Source: Chitinophaga pinensis
GTDB taxonomy: Bacteria > Bacteroidota > Bacteroidia > Flavobacteriales_D > Crocinitomicaceae
Length of the DNA stretch: 6,756 bases
Direction: 5' to 3'
Assembly: GCA_945870115.1 (NCBI GenBank)
Contig: CAMBRH010000196.1
Location: 1-6,756, forward strand
The position numbers and the translations under genes were made by a program. Below are positions 4,646-6,756 of this stretch, in pieces (the first letter of the stretch is position 1; the number at the start of each line of letters is the position of its first letter). Below the pieces are notes generated by a model. The model did no database searches. It saw nothing but the letters and a program-made list of their open reading frames with translations, and was not told where the DNA came from.

Positions 4646-6756
4646 ATGAAATTATTTATTCTTTCGTTAGGACTGTTCTATTCTGTTTATACTTTTTCAC
4701 AGGGTGAAGAAATAAATCCTATTATTTCCAAAAGTACAAGTCTGAAAGCGAAAATTAATCGTTCAGTTTGTTCATTTGATTCAACCTTCATTTATGCTTC
4801 AGATACTTTAAGTTTGCCTTTTTTAGATGAGTTTTCAAAAAATCACTTTCAAAAATATACGGAAGATTATTTGAATCCAACTTTGACTTCTGAAAAATAT
4901 TATCAATTGACAGATTTAGGTGGAGCGAAATTAGCAAATTCCCAAAGATTTACTTCGCAACAAACAATGAGAAAAGTTGTGAATGTTGCTGAACTTACAA
5001 TTGTTGATGAAATTTTTCCAACTGTTGATATTAAAATTGGAGATTTATGTGAATATCCAGTTGTTTATACCACAACATCCGTTTATCCTCCTTACATAAT
5101 TTATGACACAGTTGATTTCGTGAATCCACCTGACACAATTTGGTTAACAGAAGTTGACTATTTTCAAGATTCTGCAACCCAATTTTTTTCAACTTTAAAC
5201 GATAAAAATTCATTTTGGTTGGATTCAAGAGCTGAGCACAATTATACAAATGCTGTTCGACCTTGGACATTGGGAGTTGTGACTTTTGACGGAAGAAATG
5301 AATTTGGAGAGCCTTATATTTATGGATCAAATTCAGTAGATTTTAATGACTTTTTGACTTCAAAACCAATTGACATGAGTTTAGTTGATGCCAGTCAAGA
5401 AGTTTATTTAAGTTTTTTGTATGAAACAAAGGGATTTAATGACGAACCAGAAAATGGTGATTCCTTAATTTTAGAATTTTTCGCTCCAGATTTAGATCAA
5501 TGGTTTCACATTTGGTCGGCTGGAGATACAACTTACGAAGATTTTCAGAGAGTTCACATTAAAGTTACTGACGATAAGTTTTTCAAGAAAACCTTTCAAT
5601 TTCGTTTTAAAAATTACAGCGGAGTTTCAGGTGGAATCGATCAATTCCATTTAGATTACGTTCATTTGCGCGCTGGATCTGGTCCGCAAGATACTTTGTT
5701 CAAAGATTTTGCAATAGTTTATCCATTGAATACTTTATTGAAAGATTATACGCAAGTTCCTTGGGACCATTTTAAAAATAATCCAACAGCTAAAACAACT
5801 GATAATCTTAAAATCACCTTAAGAAATGGAAGTAATGTTCCTGAAAATTTTGCCAATGGAGGAAAAATTGCTGTTTCATATCAAGGAACAACTGAAGCAA
5901 CTGTAAATCTTTTGGGTCAAAATTTAGCAAATGGTGAAATTAATTATTTACCTTTCACTTTCCATGAATCATTTCATGATCTAAGTTCTGCATATGATTT
6001 TTCTTCTACAAAAACAGGAGATTATCAAGAATTTGATGCAACTTTAACTTCAACAGTTTTATTCACAAATTTAACTGTAAATGATACTTCGACTTTCAAG
6101 CAACGCTTTTACGATTCGTATGCTTATGACGACGGAAGTTCCGAAGCTGCTTATGGTCCTAACGGAACGCAAGCAAGATTGGCGTATAAATTTACACCTT
6201 ATGAAAACGATACTTTAAGAGGAATTAAAATTCGTTTTGTAGAATCTGTAACTAATGTGTCAAATAATTTATTTTTACTTTCAGTTTGGGACGATAATAA
6301 TGGTCAACCTGGAAATGTAATTTATCAAGATGAATTTTTATATCCGCGTCAACCAAATTATGATTACGATGATTCTTTGGGTTTTACAAATTATTATTTG
6401 AAGGATTTTCAAAGATTACCAATTAATGGAACATTTTACATTGGTTGGAGACAATTGAATGAAGAAGCTTTAAACATTGGTTTTGACTGGAATATCGACA
6501 ATTCTGATAAAATATTTTACAGCAATGACAATGAAAATTCATGGATTAATTCCTCTTTTGATGGTTCACTTTTGATGCGACCAATCTTTGCAACAAATTT
6601 GAATAAAACTTTAAGTTCAACTGAATTAACAAAAGAAAAAAAAATATTCAACATTTTCCCAAATCCAAGTTCAGATAAATTCTTTATTGAAACAAATCAA
6701 GTTGATTTTTCAGGAATAGAATTGTTTGATTTACAAGGAAAATTACTTTATTCTTC
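4646..6756 (+). CDS. Large secreted protein with T9SS type A sorting domain, 3' end cut by window edge
   Basis: From the ATG at 4646 the frame stays open to the window edge, giving 703 residues and no stop. The N-terminus is a signal peptide (MKLFILSLGLFYSVYTFSQ, cleavage near 19). The end matches the type A C-terminal sorting domain of the type IX secretion system: IFNIFPNPSSDKFFIE (667-682) followed by GIELFDLQGKLLYSS. Such tails usually span 70-90 residues, so only about 30-50 codons should be missing. The protein should cross the outer membrane and be anchored to the surface or released. The body is rich in Asp, Asn, Thr and aromatic residues and probably mostly beta; a YAYDDGSSEAAYG segment near 490-503 opens a second module also seen in other exported flavobacterial proteins. 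Only two cysteines (42, 135) occur. I recognise no catalytic motif, so its role is unknown; adhesion or surface structure is a guess. The 21-bp gap from the PASTA gene suggests co-transcription. Confidence 0.9.
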   Translation, partial: MKLFILSLGLFYSVYTFSQGEEINPIISKSTSLKAKINRSVCSFDSTFIYASDTLSLPFLDEFSKNHFQKYTEDYLNPTLTSEKYYQLTDLGGAKLANSQRFTSQQTMRKVVNVAELTIVDEIFPTVDIKIGDLCEYPVVYTTTSVYPPYIIYDTVDFVNPPDTIWLTEVDYFQDSATQFFSTLNDKNSFWLDSRAEHNYTNAVRPWTLGVVTFDGRNEFGEPYIYGSNSVDFNDFLTSKPIDMSLVDASQEVYLSFLYETKGFNDEPENGDSLILEFFAPDLDQWFHIWSAGDTTYEDFQRVHIKVTDDKFFKKTFQFRFKNYSGVSGGIDQFHLDYVHLRAGSGPQDTLFKDFAIVYPLNTLLKDYTQVPWDHFKNNPTAKTTDNLKITLRNGSNVPENFANGGKIAVSYQGTTEATVNLLGQNLANGEINYLPFTFHESFHDLSSAYDFSSTKTGDYQEFDATLTSTVLFTNLTVNDTSTFKQRFYDSYAYDDGSSEAAYGPNGTQARLAYKFTPYENDTLRGIKIRFVESVTNVSNNLFLLSVWDDNNGQPGNVIYQDEFLYPRQPNYDYDDSLGFTNYYLKDFQRLPINGTFYIGWRQLNEEALNIGFDWNIDNSDKIFYSNDNENSWINSSFDGSLLMRPIFATNLNKTLSSTELTKEKKIFNIFPNPSSDKFFIETNQVDFSGIELFDLQGKLLYS

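Noticed and set aside
5031..5330. A 99-codon open frame on the minus strand
   Set aside because: It is antisense inside the long T9SS gene, whose frame is continuous with a signal peptide and sorting domain; no recognisable motif or start context supports the antisense frame.

Overview
The window looks like chromosomal DNA of a marine or freshwater member of Bacteroidetes, most likely order Flavobacteriales. It is strongly AT-rich, and the starts lack clear Shine-Dalgarno sequences. Two promoters carry the Bacteroidetes -7 consensus TAnnTTTG. The DnaJ has the reduced zinc-finger form seen in flavobacterial homologues, a bacterial group II-type geranylgeranylglyceryl phosphate synthase is present, and the last gene carries a type IX secretion (T9SS) C-terminal sorting domain. 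The style of that last protein (a YAYDDGSxEAxYG segment plus type A tail) recalls Crocinitomicaceae such as Fluviicola, but this family-level guess is weak.

Layout. 1-475 (-): 5' two thirds of a prenylglyceryl phosphate synthase, running off the left edge. 476-651: divergent spacer. 652-1455 (+): secreted protein made almost wholly of seven 34-residue TPRs. 1456-1734: convergent spacer holding a nested hairpin (1506-1546), a REP-like pair of GC-rich hairpins (1566-1612) and a bidirectional terminator (1699-1732). 3587-1735 (-): grpE then dnaJ, the co-chaperone pair of DnaK, separated by a 161-bp spacer made almost entirely of two degenerate short tandem arrays. 3588-3808: divergent regulatory spacer with a cluster of TGTCA/TGACA pentamers and a 21-bp near-palindrome. 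3809-4624 (+): membrane-anchored PASTA-domain protein without a kinase domain. 4646-6756 (+): large T9SS-exported protein, probably co-transcribed with the PASTA gene and cut by the right edge just inside its sorting domain.

How the genes work together. GrpE (nucleotide exchange) and DnaJ (J-domain substrate delivery) serve DnaK, which is not in the window. The PASTA protein and the T9SS protein form a second, cell-envelope transcription unit pointing away from grpE. The TPR gene and the lipid synthase gene are each apparently monocistronic within what can be seen. I see no prophage, CRISPR array, transposase, tRNA or rRNA, and no convincing new multi-gene system. The genes are ordinary flavobacterial housekeeping and envelope genes; the unusual material is in the spacers.
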